Positions 32,336 through 47,300 of a stretch of 64,000 nucleotides of DNA are shown in pieces; position 1 is the first letter of the stretch; every line of letters begins with the position of its first letter. The DNA lies in NCBI GenBank assembly GCA_051294375.1, contig CM119266.1, positions 10,255,677-10,319,676 of the forward strand. Direction: 5' to 3'. Below the pieces are notes generated by a model. That model saw nothing but the letters and a program-made list of their open reading frames with translations, was not told the DNA's origin and did no database searches. This stretch comes from Paraspadella gotoi (lineage: Eukaryota > Chaetognatha). The position numbers were made by a program, and so were the translations under genes.

Positions 32336-35300
32336 GTCAGTTTTGGCTTTTGGTTGGTTGGACTTTATTTCACTACTGGTGATAGATTTCAACAGGTCAG
32401 TCGTAAAAACCCAAGAATACTATTATTTTGTTTCTTTTAAAATTTGAATAACTGATAACGAATTTGACTAAATATAATTTTCCAGTGAAAAAACTGGATC
32501 TTTATCTTTATCTTTACTCCCAGTTGGGTAACGGAAATCGCAAGAGGAGTTGGTTACGGAAGAATTTGGCTGCCGCAACAGTCCGCTATGATATTTCACT
32601 TTCAATACGTAGTCATGGTATGATTTTGATTATTATTATGCTTATTTAATTATTTATTTATTTATTTCAATTATTGGCTCGTCTATTTATTTATTAATTT
32701 TTATTATCCGCAATCATGTATTCATTTTTTTCCGTCATTCAATTTATTCATAGCCTTAATTTATTCATTAGTAACACACTCCTGTGCAAAAAAAAAAAAG
32801 AAACGCGCCACTTTAGTAGTGTATAGTAATTGTACATATCTCCTTGTATTTGTTTATTGCCATTAAAATATAATCATGTACCCCTACATTCGATTAATTC
32901 ATTCAGATTTCCGGCGCCGTCTACTTCTTCGGAATCTTCCCCGGCCTCATTAACACCTTCGTTCTCGTCCTTCATCACACCAACGGTTTTTACGAAGATA
33001 AAAAGAAAAACTTTCGCCTCTACGTCCAACAGATGGAACCAGGTGAACGAATTCGTTCCTTCATTCTTTCTTTCGTTCGTTTAAATTGAATTTTAAGAAC
33101 TCTCTCTCTTTCTCTCTCTCTTTCTTTCTTTCTCTCTCTCTCACAGATAAGAAGAAGAGATCTGCGGAAATTCGAAGAGTCAACCATCACTTGCGTCATC
33201 TCTGTTGGCTTACTCTCCGCAATTACGTTGACATTGAAGGAGGTGTTCCTTCATTATTTTTACAAATACATATATAATTATTAGTACAATATAGTATTCC
33301 CCGATCTAATACTTAAGGGAGTGGTCTTTTCATACAATTGAAACATTCTTTGAAACATTATACCACTTCATTGATAGGGAAGCCAGGTTCCCTGGGAGTG
33401 AATAAACGAGACTGTGAGAGAGGGACTTGCTATGTCATTATCTTGTAAGAGCGATGGAGGCCTTAAACCACCAAAGCCTGTCCAAAGTCAGGGGCAAGAT
33501 AGCTTATTTATTAAATGAATGGATAATTTTTATATTGGTTGTTCCAATTTCATATATATATATTTATTTTAAATCGTCCCTCGATTACTTTGTCGCTTGC
33601 CCGGGAACATCTCCGGATCCTCAGGATTTTCCCAAGACAACCTCAAAGCCTCCGTGACGCAAGACTGGATCGCCAAGCGGGCCAGCACCCTCGCCAAGGC
33701 CTCGATATTTTTCAAGGGCGACTGTCGATCCACCGGCAGGTCCAAGATGACCCCCGCGGCGCAGCGGTTCGACCCTCGCGTGGTCGGCTTGCTTCACAAA
33801 AAGGTCTTTCTCGAGGGGGAGACGATCTTCGCTGCCGACGGACGCGCCTGCCCGTTCCTCTACTGGGTCACTGTAGGCAAGGTTGTGAAGGCGAGGGGTT
33901 TTTGTTTGTTTTTTTTTGGGGGGGGGGAAGTTTAGCGAGCATCATGAACCTTCTCGGCGTCGATTATAACGTTTATAGCAACCACAGTAACGACTCTAGG
34001 AACAATACTTTATTCAAAAATTATTCTTCACATTCAATCAATAAAAGATGATGAAGGAGCACCGCCGACTTAAAAATAGATTTTTATCAACGATCAGACA
34101 TTTTTCTTCGTGCGCACACACACACACACGCTCCCCCCCCCCCAAAAAAAAACCCCTTCAGGTGCGCCTCAACTTTCCCAACGGCTTCGTCAGCTACTTG
34201 ACCCCTGGTAGCATCTTCGGCGAAACCAATTTCACCGTCTCCTTCGTCCCGCCTTACGTCATCACCGCCGCCAGCGAAGCCACGCTGCTGACGCTTCGAC
34301 GATCCCACGTGGAGAGACTTCCAGGGATCAGAGAGCGGCTGATAAGTATACGGAAAGCAACCCTGGCGCGGCTGCTGGCGGCGGAGCGAGGGGAGGCTGA
34401 AATGAGGAAGGCGGGTGAGAGAATAGCAGAGCCCGTGGGGTAAAGGAGTAGGGAGGCAGCGGGGGGGGGTAATGAGAAGAGGATAAAGATGAGAGGGAGG
34501 AGCGAAAGTTGGGAGAAACCAGAGACAAGACTTAATATTAAACTTAAAGCATTCACAATCACAAACATTCACTTCCTGGAACCCTTTGGTAACGTAGTAT
34601 GTGGCTATGTATATTCTCACCGCCTCACATCCACCATCATTCAGCCAATCCCATTCACTCAGAGGGGGAACGCACCATCCCAAGTGTTGCGTTCCATCCA
34701 CAGTCCTCCCGACTTCCCTCTGTGTTGGCAAAGCGAGACCGATCCTAGGGGAACCCGGCCGTGGCCGAAAGTAACGACTTTTCTCTCTATCTCTCTCCAA
34801 CCAAAGGATCACGCCCCGGTGCCCCGTGGTAAACAATGTTAATCATAGTGTGGTGACAAACGACATACACTTCCAAATCCGCGGTTTAAGCCTCCACATC
34901 AATACTAAAGTTTAGACTGTATAAAATTACAGGGTTCGGAAGCAAAAACCTATAAAAAATTTATCTCCTGAACCGTTTTAAGGATATAAATAAAATTTAT
35001 ATAAAATGCTTTAAGACGCCCTACTTTGAGCTAATAAAAAGTCTGACATCTGTAGAGGATAAGGGTGAAAGGTCTAATGACTCCAAATAAAAATCTTATT
35101 CATTACTAAAATATTGTAACTGATAAGCTGCATTATAGCATGAGGCAGTATATCACTTTTTGAGCTTGGGTTATCATCTTGAGAACTGTTAACCTCTACC
35201 CAAGGGCCAAGGCTTTAAATTACACCGAAGTTTATATCAATTGGCTTCAGCACTTGTTTTATTTATCATAATAAAATTATTCTGTATGGCAACGGGGGGA

Positions 35301-38300
35301 CATGTGTGATGCCCGTGGTGAGGAACATCTCCCGACAGCTTGCGCTCTTGGTTTTGGACCTCCTGTGACCACCCCATGTTACCGGCGTATTTATGCCAAC
35401 ACCATCACACTTTAACCTGCGTGACCGTGAGGGTATTGAACCCGGCACTCACGGTTGGTGAACGAGTACTTAGCTGTCCAATCCAATGGGACGAGCAGAG
35501 TTTTATTAAGCTATACGGGAGGCGAATTTAGGATTCGCCACAACTGACCCATTTTTATATTATCTCTTGTCATTAGCCCAATCTTTGTGACATAACGAAA
35601 ATGTTTGGTATAGTAAGTTAAGTTTGCCCAGTGTCAATAATTTAATTTACTTTAATTTAATCAATGTCAAATCTATATTTGATTGATTTGGGCGAAAGGA
35701 TACTGGCTCACTGTGAACTTATTTTTTACCTTAAGTTAATAATATTTGGGTGAATGATAGCATAAACACTCTCATTTGAGCTCTTTTACGTTTTTATATT
35801 CGGCTAGAAAAAAAGAAGAGGATGGTCACATCGAGGCTGACGCTGACGCCTCGATGTCATCCGGTGGAGAGAGATTCCGTCGTAGATCTTGTGTGGCAGG
35901 GATTCGTCGCCCTCGTCGCTCTCTTCGCCAATGTGCTCTTCTTTGTCGACAACAATCACCCCACCTTCTTTTTCTGTCACGCCTTCTTCAATGTACGTTT
36001 CTAAATTTAAAATTTGTGATTAAAATGTATGTATATTTATTTATTGATACAGTGTGTCCCAATGGTTCTGTCGTTTAACTTTTAAATATTTTGCGGAACT
36101 GTGTTATTAAATATTATTTCTGAGATAACAATGTCAAAGATAAGTTCTTACCATTTATGATACTATATTTCGAATTCATTTTATATCAATTTTTCTTTGC
36201 AGAACACTCAATTTAAATGAGTCCTCATTTCTTACTTTTTTAATTTTTAGATATTTTTTTACTTTAAAATAAATTGTATTAAAAAAATTATGTAAAAAAA
36301 TATTTTAAATATATATAAATTATTTTAATTTTAATTTGTATAAAATAAGTGAATTAATAAAAAGAAATAAACAAATATTTAAAAAAATATAAAAATTTTT
36401 AAAAATTTTTAAAAATATGCTATAATTAATTTGATATTTAAATTTTATTATTTGAAGTTGTGAGCGATTGAATCATTCAGCTAGAACAAAATGGTTGCTA
36501 TTTATTCAATAAATTATTATTAAATCAATTATAAAAAGTAATATGAACAAGTAGATAATTTTAAAAATAAGGATTCCTGCATTGTAAAAGCTCTGGAGCT
36601 AAAAATATGAGGGTAGTTCTTACTGTCCTGTCTAAAGTAGGGTTCCGTTAACCGTTAATTTTTAAGGAAATTCGCTTAAACGTTAAAAGTAACGTTTTTA
36701 ACGGTTAACCGTTAAAATCGGTTAATTTTATAATTCAACTTTAAATTTAAAATACTAATATTTAAAACTAATTAAAGTATTTAATGGTATTTTCTTCCTT
36801 AACTCTGGCTCCTGAATCGTCTTTATCTTCTATTTCAGATGGATGAGGTACACATTATAGTTGATAAATGAGAAAATTGGTTTGAGAAAACTATCTTGAA
36901 TCTACCCATTAGCTAATCAAATAAACCATTATAATAAATCTTTCTTTACTCATAGCATATAAAATATGAAAAAAGACAATGAAATAAAAAGCACAATAAA
37001 ATTCTAATTCTGTATATTTTGTTTCTCTTTCTCCCTTTCTCTTTCTTTCTTTCGCTTTCACTTTTTCTATTTCTCTTCCTCATTATTTTTATAGTTGTTT
37101 AGTTTCTTGAAAGCATGTTTTCTGTTATTAGTCTTTCATAAACCATGACTATAATATAATTATGAATATTGTGTTAAGACTTTCTTTTCGTTGCTTTTTA
37201 TAGATAAAGTAAAAGCAAAGTTTATTTGTTTTACAAACGATGGGTTTTATTAAAAAAACGGACATGTTTCGACTCTCACGCGCTGATGTAGACTTGGAAA
37301 AACTAGAGTCGAAACATGTCCGTTTTTTGAATAAAAACCCGTTGTTTGTAAACAATTAAACTTTGTTTCTCTTAATTATGAATATCAATTTATTAATTGA
37401 ATGTGGAATGATCGATTGATCAAAAGAGTTATTAATTAATAAATATTTTTTTCAATTTTATGAAAGTATATCATCATTGAAAGATAGTTTTAGTTAGCCT
37501 TAATGTCTTTTCAAAGATTTATTCCTTCTATTGTTCATGTTTTAAATGTTTTCTAATAATTTTTTTTTTTAATTTATTCGGTTTTATTTTATTTACTTCT
37601 TTGTTCATTTTAAAAAGGAAAGAAAAAGTGAAAAAAAGTAAAATTATTTAAAGATTATTTATTTTTTTATTAGCAAAATAGAATATTATTGCATGTAAGA
37701 ATTTTATTTGCAAGAAAATATATGCAGATGCATATTATATTTCAAAATATTCTTTGATGTAAATGTATAAAATTAACTGAAAGGAAAAACGAAAACATTT
37801 AGAAGAAAGTAAGTAAAAAATACTGGAAGGTCCGAAAAAAACGATAAGAGATTAGGATAGAAAAAAGTTTAAAAGGTTTGAAAATAACAAAGGAAAAAAA
37901 AGGGAAAAAATGTAGAAGAGACAAGGGGAAAAATATAGGGAGAAAGGGAGAGGAGAATAAGAGAGGACAGGAAAAAAAACTTTTCTCTTAAAAAATCAAA
38001 GTTTTCCTAACAAAAAATAACAAAAATCGTACTTGAAAATTAACCGAATTTAACCGTTAAAATAAATATATTAACTGTTAACGGTTATCGGAACTTTAGT
38101 CTAAAGAAAAGATTTAAAACATTATTTAATCAATATTATAAAAAATATTTGATAATAAAAAATATATCATTTAAGAAAATTTTTAGAAGTATCTGCTTAC
38201 AGCAGATTCCAGCTCTATAATTCACTTTGTCGGTCTGTCGGTCCGCCCCCCAATCATGTCAGAACATCGAATTATGATAAATTATGCTAAAAAAATATTT

Positions 38301-41300
38301 GTCCGTCTGTCTGTCCGTCCGTCCCACCTTAGCAAAAAAAAAATTACTCGTGATTTGATAGATGGATTGAAATAAAATTTTGTGTGTGGGTACTGGGTAG
38401 GAAAGTATGTGATTGAGCTGGAAATCAAGTTTCGATGTAATCGTCCGAGTGGAAATGAATTAAAATGGAAAAAACAAAAAAAATATATTTCACTATTTGA
38501 ACACCAATTACTCATGAGTGAATGGTGCGATTGACTTCAAATTTAAAATGTCGGTAGGAAAGTGTGTGATTGAGCAGGAAATAAAGTTTTGATGGAATCG
38601 TCCAAGTGGAAATTAGTTGAAATAGAAAAAACAAACAATCTATTTCACTATTTCATTATGCTCTTTTTATTTTTATATTAAATGTAAATTCAAGCTGCAT
38701 TAATTAATTATTAATAAATAAGTAATTAAGTAATTATTAATTATTTGTAATTAATTAATTTGTTATTTTTCTTTCATTTCGTTGGTGTAAAAAGGGGGCC
38801 AGCTCACTTTGAGCTTCTTTCTTTAACTTTCTTCTTCACCTCACAAATTTCACTTTCCTTTCACCCATTAAACTATACAAAACTATCCTTTCATCCATTT
38901 TTAGTCTAAAATATTTTTATCGTTGAACATTTTGCAATGTAAATCCTAAATTATTACCTCTGTGTTGCCTTTTCTCCCTTGACCTTTAATTTTCTTTTCC
39001 CTCCTGTATTCTTCAATCTGACAAAACAAAAACAAAACAAAAATTCGTTGTGAAATTCAGTCTTTTCTATTTTTAATTAATTAATTAATTAATTAATTGT
39101 GTGATCGAGTTTGTTTTTTTGTAATTGAGAGGGGAGACAAAGTGGAAAACGATTTTGACACGAATAAAAAAATNNNNNNNNNNNNNNNNNNNNNNNNNGA
39201 AAATTAATTTATTATTATCGTGATCAGCTGCTTACCGCTAATGATCGTGGCAGATCCGGCATTGCTTGCTCAAAACTTGTTTTTTTACCAAATTACTTTA
39301 TGAAATTGGTAACAACCAATATAAAAATTATCCATTCATTTAATAAATAAGCTATCTTGCCCCTGACTTTGGACAGGCTTTGGTGGTTTAAGGCCTCCAT
39401 CACTCTTACAAGATAATGACATAGCAGGTCCTGCAAGCTTTCAATCAAGACTCTCTCACAGTCTCATTTATTCACTCCGCAGAGTCCTGGCTTCCCTATC
39501 AATGAAGTGGTATAATGATTCAAAGAGAATGTTTCAATTGTATGAAAAACCACTCCTTAAGTATTAGATCGGGAATACTTATTGTACTCCGCACTAGCAT
39601 CAAATACATAAGAGCTGAATTTTATGAAATTGGTACAAACCACAATATAAAAATTATTCATTCATTTAATAAATAAGCTATCTTGCCCCTGACTTTGGAC
39701 AGGCTTTGGTGGTTTAAGGCCTCCATCACTCTTTACAAGATAAATGACATAGCAGGTCCCTGCAAGCTTCAATCAAGACTCTCTCACAGTCTCGTTATAT
39801 TCTCACATCGAGAGTACCTGGCTTCCCTATCAATGTAATAACTACAGGAGTTTGCTTTGTTCAATTTTTTAAATTTAGGTATCCTATAAAATTATCCATA
39901 CTTGTGAGCATATTATATAATTGAATAGTTTTTCGATCTGGTACAGGAGCAGTAAGCTTTCTTACAGAGTCACCATTAGGGAGCACCTGTATCATTAGAA
40001 TTATAAATCTAGAAAATCTTAAATACCTTGTTTTACAATAAACTATTTTTTTTAATAAAATTTTATTTGCAAAATATAAATTTTTTGAAAATTATAATTA
40101 TTATTTATTTCTACACTTTACGTATATTACAAGATATTATATTAAGTTAAGTAGAACTCTGAGATAATACGGAATATTTTGTAAATAAAATTAACCTTCT
40201 TTGATGGTCATGGTGATTGCTGTTGTCTCTGATTTGTGTTACATGTTTTTGTTAGTGTAGTGAAGTATATCGCGTTTTCTCAGATCAAATACAGTTGGGT
40301 CTTCACGCTCTGTCGGTTTAACGTGTTGGTGATGGGGCTGGACTGCGCCGCAGATGCTTCTTCTACTACATCTGTCGGGCCACACTATCGCGGATCCTTG
40401 TGCTGTAGACTTTTCGCGTCTTTTATGCCGAATCTCAAAAGTGAGAACCTGAGAGGTTTTATTGTTGAGCCACGTCAAATATTATTATTATTATTATATT
40501 ATATATATTATGAAAGTGGTACAACCAATATAAAAATTATCTTCATTTAATAAATAAGCTTTGGACAGGATTTGGCTTTGGTGTTATTTTATTATTATTA
40601 TTATATATTATTTTATATTATTATTATTATTCATGGTGACAATTTACAAGCGCCGGTAGAAATACGCTGTCATTTGCAAACCAGTGGTTATTTAATTGAT
40701 TTTAAAAATTTGTTGAGTAGAATATATTAAAGTCATTTATGTGTTCAAAATTTTATATTGATCAGTTAAAGATATGCCTTGGCAATGAGTGAAGAAAGTT
40801 GGCTTGTTAAATCGGGTTTCATTTTCTAACTCACTTTTTAGATTCAATTTTTTTTCTTACTTTCAGTAAGTTTTCTGAAGAAATTTAAAATAAAATAATA
40901 TTAATATTATTATCTTCTGAAAGCCCTTTCAAATCTAAAGAGAATGATATATTTGCAAATACTGTAGTATAAAATTTAACCGGCCCAGCTTTAATTTAAT
41001 TAGGATACTCAAAAACAAGAATTCTTTCCAAAAATCAATAGCTGGAGGGTAAATTTAAGATTTTTATCAAATTGTGATTGGCTATCTTAAATCTCCTTTT
41101 TTCAGTTTTTTTCATGATACTTATATAAATAATAACATTTTATGTTATAATAATTTAATCAGGTCATATTTTTTAAAAAAAGATTTGAAATTTTAGATAA
41201 TTAACTTTTGACTCTTTTAATTGAACCAAGGCTGGGCAGCTTAATTTTTATGTTAGAGCTTTCGTAAGTATATCATTCTCTTCATTTTTTAAGGGCTTTC

Positions 41301-44300
41301 TGAGGATATTAATATTGTTAATATCTTAATAAATACTTTGTTTAAAAAAGTGCTAAAAGTTGAAAAAAAAAAAAATTTAAAAACATGTGAGTTGGAAAAT
41401 GAAACCGATTTTACAAGCCAACTTTCTCCACTCATTGCCAAGGCATATCTTAACTGATCAATATAAATTTTGAACACATAAATGACTTTAATAAGTTCTA
41501 CTCAACTAATTTTTAAAATCAATGAGATAACCACTGGTTTGAAATGACAGCGTATTTCTACCGGCGCTTGTAAAAATTGTCACCATGTATATATGAAAAT
41601 AAACAAAATTTGGAAAGAGTAGCAGAATCTGAGAATTAAAGACAAATTAAGAAAGACAAAGTATTATCTAATGACATCTCAAACGATCTCCCAACCTTTT
41701 AAACCTCCCAGTTATGTGCCAGAGCAACTACTGGATTGACAAGTGGCACCACCGTTTCTCTCATTACATCTTTGCTCAGCTTCTCTACATCGCTTACACC
41801 TCATCGTCATCTGCCACTTTGTCTTTAAGCTCGCCCAGACCTCGGATACGCACAGGGCCGTCTGCCTCGCTTTCTATCGCAAACCTTCTGGCGGGGTTGA
41901 ATATGTCGACGCTGGTAGACAACTTGTACGTCGACTGCGGCCGTGTGGCGCAACTTGACGATAATGTCACGGCTGCCGTCGAGGCCGCTATTGCTTCCTG
42001 CAGAAATTGGGAGAGGACGAAGATTATGATTATAATTATGATTATGATTATGATTATTTGGACTATAACGGGTCCTCGGTGACAGGCCACGGTGATCTTG
42101 AGGAACATTACCATGGAAAATATACTAGGTCCACATTAAATAGCGAGCATCATGTCCTTTCCGACTACATCCCGGCACATGTGCCCATTTGCGAAAGGGT
42201 GAAGGAATTCGCCAAACCTTTCCATCGCCTTTGCCGCAGCTGCACCAAAGAATCAGAACCTACTGACTACCTGTTGGACATGTTCTTTTACTTGAGTGGA
42301 GCCACACAGTTGGTTACACCTCCGTCGTTGAGTACTGGAATGTTGATCACGTCTTTCATATGGATTTTGAACACAGCTTTAGCATCTTTACCTCCTTTTG
42401 TGGGATTATGCTTATGGCCATCAATGGAAGCTCTTTTTATGTTTCACCTGGTAGAGGAACTGAGGCCAATGCAATGGGCAGACAACCACATTACCAGCCT
42501 GCAAAAGATGATTTTGCAGGAGACGAGATGGCGCGCAGAAAAAATAACGCATCAACAATAACTGATGCCTCAGATGCCGAATTAATTGAAACAATGTCTC
42601 AGCAGCTGCACCTCACCTTTGTGGAAAGTCACGGAAAGGACATGCTTTCCAACCAAAAATCTGTTAATGCCATGAGAATCGTGGATCCCGAGTATGAGAC
42701 TATGCCAACTGTAAAAATGCTTAAAGTATATATCAACGTTGTGGTTTGTGGACAAGGAAGATCTTATGGGGTTGATGGGGTATGGACATACCCTGACTGT
42801 GGTCCCTGGATTTCATTTATTCTTTAAAGGAGACCTGTTGAGGGATATCATGGTAATAATTGATGGATATGTCGAATATGACTCGATGGATAGAAGGATG
42901 CTTGCTTCGCACAGGTAGATCAATGTATAATTTATGAATTAAGTATATTATTAATGGACATCATACTGAAAAATTCTGAATTTTGAGTTCACGCATATGT
43001 TGTTTCGTCTACTCGAAATCATTTATCAACTAATGAATAATATTTTTATTTATAATTGATTGATTTTAGTTGATATAAGGCATTCTTGGTGGGAAGTAAA
43101 GTGTACTTTCAATATATTGGGCAAGGATATTCATTGCCCGGTAGCTGAGACATTGATAAACGCAAGTAAACTGAGTGGCTGAAAAAATTGCGATTTAGAG
43201 ATGTCCCAAAAGTAGAAAGAGTAAAAAAAGGATAAGGATGTAGGTTCATCTCTCTAATACCATATGGGAAATGAAAATTAGCCTGAAACTTATACCAAAC
43301 TTTTTATACATACATTTCATGTAAAAATTGAAGAAAAACTGAATATCTATAAATCCTGACTTTTTTTATTTGAATGAGCTGTTTAAAAAGTATTTCAATA
43401 TTTATAGGATATATTTTGGGCCAGTATAATATATGTTTCTTAGAAAGTTAATATAATAAGTTATTCAACTAAATTAGGTTGTGAATTTAATTTAATTAGT
43501 TAAATTGTTGTCGCGAAATGTGACATTAAAATAAAAAAGTGGTAATTTTTAGTGAAATAAATATATATATGTTTTATTCGTTTACATCAATTAGTTGAAA
43601 CAGTAAATTCAAAAGGGCATACAGCATTACAAGAAAAAAGAAGGGCTCATAATACTTTATTACTTTATTACTTTGTTTCTAAATAAATTTAAACGATTCA
43701 AAATAAACAATTCAAAGAATTTTTTTAATATCTTTAATGGGATCTGATATGCACAATAGAGTGGAGCACTTCAGAACAAAAATTTGATTTGAGTCAATTA
43801 ACAATAACAATTTTATGCAAGATGGTATGATTATTGAATACAAAAGTATTTTGTTAATCTTGTTTTGGAAACAGAAAAGCAAAATACAATATATTTATAG
43901 TATTATCCTTAGACGAAATAACAATTTTTAAGTTTTTCACAACGAATTTTTATTTGTATAGTAGCAGACATGTTTCGAACGTGTATTTCGTTCTTCATCA
44001 GTGCTTTAACAGTATTATCCTTATGAAATATAAATTTTTTAAAAAATGTTTTGAAATTTTTTTCAAAGATTCTGATTTCTTATAAAAAGTTAGACCAAAA
44101 ATATAAAACATGTTTTTTTGTCTCTCTGTAGTAGAAACTATTAAATGATAAACTTTTTTTGTCGTTTTTGCAGCTTTACATTAAAATATATATAACATAT
44201 TTTAAAAAAGTTTCTTATTTTTTTCTAACGAAATCTGAAACTGTTCTTCAAATTAAAAATTACTATAAATAAAATAGAATTTGCTATACTGTTATGCTAA

Positions 44301-47300
44301 AAAAATTTTTTAAAAGGATATGGTTTCTTTAGTTACAATTTACACATACAGAGGCAGCAAAAAAAAATGTTGTTAACTCGTAATCATTTCATCACTCCAC
44401 CTTAATGCCCAAGTCTAAGAAAAAAACCTATTATTCATCATATTCCAAACTTTATTGAGAGAAAAGTAATTTCTAAACGATTTCAAAAAATGTTAACAGA
44501 GCTATATTCTATAATTTTAAACATCATATGAATTTTGAATAATTATTTAAGCAATAATTTTTAAATAATCATTTAAAAAAGGCGCTGCAGTTTTTTGTTT
44601 ATTTTTACACATCTATTTTCCGCTGCTCCCTTTTTTTATCATAAAAAATTGTAAAAAAGTCGAGACAACAATTTTCATTCTCAACATGGTCTCATGTTGA
44701 AAATTTATTATTTCCTCAAAAAATGGAGTGCCTCCAACGTTTTTGGACCTGGTGAAATCTTAAACTGCATGGGCTATCTCACTGGACATGCCAAGCGGCA
44801 CGTCAAAGCACGAACGTTTGTTCAAGTTTTGGTAATCACCTCATCAACTATTGACAAACTTCTGGCTGACAGTTCCAAGGCTTACAAGTATTTTCAACGC
44901 TTGCCTTTCGAGCGTTGGAACTAGATTTTGCAACTGCAAAAACAGGTCACCAATGATAAGCAAGAAAACGAGGAGGGCCGCACGATTCGGAATGTAAATT
45001 TAAGCGCATGTAAGCGCAGATGGTCATCGGAAAAGTGCGCCCCTTTGGAAGTATGGCTTTCTTACAATGAAACACTTTTTCAACATGATGATATGTTTAC
45101 TATGGATCGGTACTAAGGAATTGTACATATGCTTGAAGAAACCTACGTGAAGGAATCAAGAACAGATACTGAGGAAAAATTCCTTGAAAATTTAGAAAGT
45201 AGGGTCAACACAATTAATTACATTAAGGTAATTACAGATGTAGTGACCATCACAACTGAATTTGTTTTTTTCTCCACACAAATTATACTATACTAAAGAG
45301 GGAGTTTTTGTAGACCAATACCGATTTACGCTATACAATAGTTTTGTCAAGCAGCTTGTGCATTGGATGCTTGCCTGCATGCCTATGGAAAACATCTTTC
45401 CCCATTTTCGTTACAGCCATATACTTGCACTTAACCGCCTAATGAGCTTTTGGCGAATGTATGCCTTCAAGCATTGGCTGCTTTACAGATTTCCCTCTCA
45501 CATTAAGTTGATAAGTTTTGTCTGGTGTTATTTGCCTCTATACTGTGTCACTGCACCTTTTCACCTGCATGATTCTGTTTGGGGCAGAGATAACGTGTGA
45601 TCCAAAAGACGTTATAAACATTGATGATTTGCAGAGATTATACTCAGGATGGTGTGAAGCTTTTTCCTTTCCGTCCATTCGCACAAATATGCGGAAGTGT
45701 CCAAACAACTGGACACCGTTCCATTCAAAAATCCAACATTTCTAAATTCTCCCGACTGTTGGATGCCAGACAGAAGTGCGGAAAGTCCACAAGCTTGCCA
45801 AGCCTTGTATCAGAAGTTCAAGCGTCGGTATTGGACTTTTACCATGAAGGCCCCTTACTTTGGCGAGGATCGCCGCTGGTGTGTCGCTGTGTTGAAAAAT
45901 GGCACAATTGCTCAACTCTACCTCACTTGCCTTTACTATTGACTCAGACAATTACCATGACGGGATTCGGGATTTCACTATCTACAGCCAAGTCAATTTA
46001 TATTCTTTGCCTTTCTTATCGTCATATCCTTCTTCCTCAATTCTTACATGAGCGTCCACTTTTTGGCCCCACATTTGAGGATAATAAGGCACTCGAGGAT
46101 CATCGGGACAAAGATGGCCCGGCAGCTTCAATACTTGAAGGATAAAAATGTGCCAGACTACTTGGCATCAGCCCTCAGCAACTACGTTAACACTACCTTT
46201 CTCAACATCTTTCCTTGAACAATTTGTTTGTGAAGCTCCAGATCTGCTTCTGCGCGAGTTAAAGTATTTGGCTTTTCGCAAAACTCTACGACGGAGCCGC
46301 TGTTTCAGCAAGAGCAGACTCTCACGACGACCTCATCGTAATGCTATCGGAGATCATGCACCCGCTCTACCTGCCACAAAACGCATCGGTGATTCGTAGA
46401 GGCGACGTTGCCGATATGATTTACTCCTGGGCAAAGGCAGCCTGAGAAAGGAGAGCGTTCACGGACGCGAGTGTCTTTTCAGAGGATTCCGACGAAATAT
46501 TCGGCGACTTGGAAGAAGGGTCTGTCCTTTTGGACGTGGACAGGTGACGACGAACAACGCCAGCGTTTTTTCTCGTTGTATCCAAGGTCCACGTCTTGCA
46601 GATTCTCCAAAATATCCAGTGGCTAAACGCACTCTCAAAATGCTGTTCAGCTCGCTGCCCGACTATTGCTGCCATGCCCATCATTCACGATCGAATAACT
46701 CGCGGGAACTGTCGGGGAACCGAAATTCGACTTGGGAGCATCTTTAATAACTACAGGAGTTTGCTTTGTTCAATTTTTTAAATTTAGGTATCCTATAAAA
46801 TTATCCATACTTGTGAGCATATTCAATATAATGAATTAAAGTTTTTCGATCTGGTACAGGAGCAGTAAGCTTTTCTTAACAGACAGTACCATTGGGACAC
46901 TCTGTATAATATGAAAATCTTAAAATTACTTGTTTTACAATAAAACTATTTTTTTTAAAAAAATTTTATTGCAAAATATAAATTTTTTGAAATTATTTAT
47001 TTCTACACTTTACGCTTATTATCAAGGATATTATTTAAGTAAGTAGAACTCTGAGATAATACGGAATTTTGTAAAAATAAAATTAACCTTCTTTGATGGT
47101 CATGTGATTGCTGTTGTCTCTGATGTTGTTACATGTTTTGTTGTTAGTGAAGTATATCGCTTTTCTCAGATCAAATACAGTTGGGTCTTCACCGCTCTGT
47201 CGGTTTTTAACGTGTTGGTGATGGGGCTGGACTGCGTCCGCGGATGCTTCTTCTACTACATCTGTCGCGGCCACAACTATCGCGGATCCTTGTGCTGTGA

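Larger units (their letters stand above)
35993..39173. other. Intron 10 of the channel gene, left part
   Basis: Very AT-rich; holds the hammerhead-like palindrome (37231-37352), the right copy of the hairpin-ended element and repeats of ttaaccgttaaa near 36650-36720 and 38040-38090. No exon seen. Confidence 0.65.
39836..46746 (+). repeat. Tandem duplicate, first copy: error-rich copy of channel exons 11-13
   Basis: This 6.9 kb segment matches 46745-53647 almost base for base over exons, introns and repeats. It contains copies of exon 11 (40284-40440), exon 12 (41712-42914) and exon 13 (44660-46746), all broken by one-base insertions and deletions scattered evenly over coding and noncoding sequence. 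The break at 46746 falls inside the repeat-3 CNBD. It starts 640 bases after a 25-N gap. Evenly spread indels with almost no substitutions are typical of uncorrected long reads. Confidence 0.85.

Noticed and set aside
39836-46746. A real tandem exon duplication giving a six-repeat channel
   Set aside because: The unit is frameshifted many times by one-base indels, ends inside an exon and lies near a placeholder gap; the intact copy alone completes a four-repeat protein.
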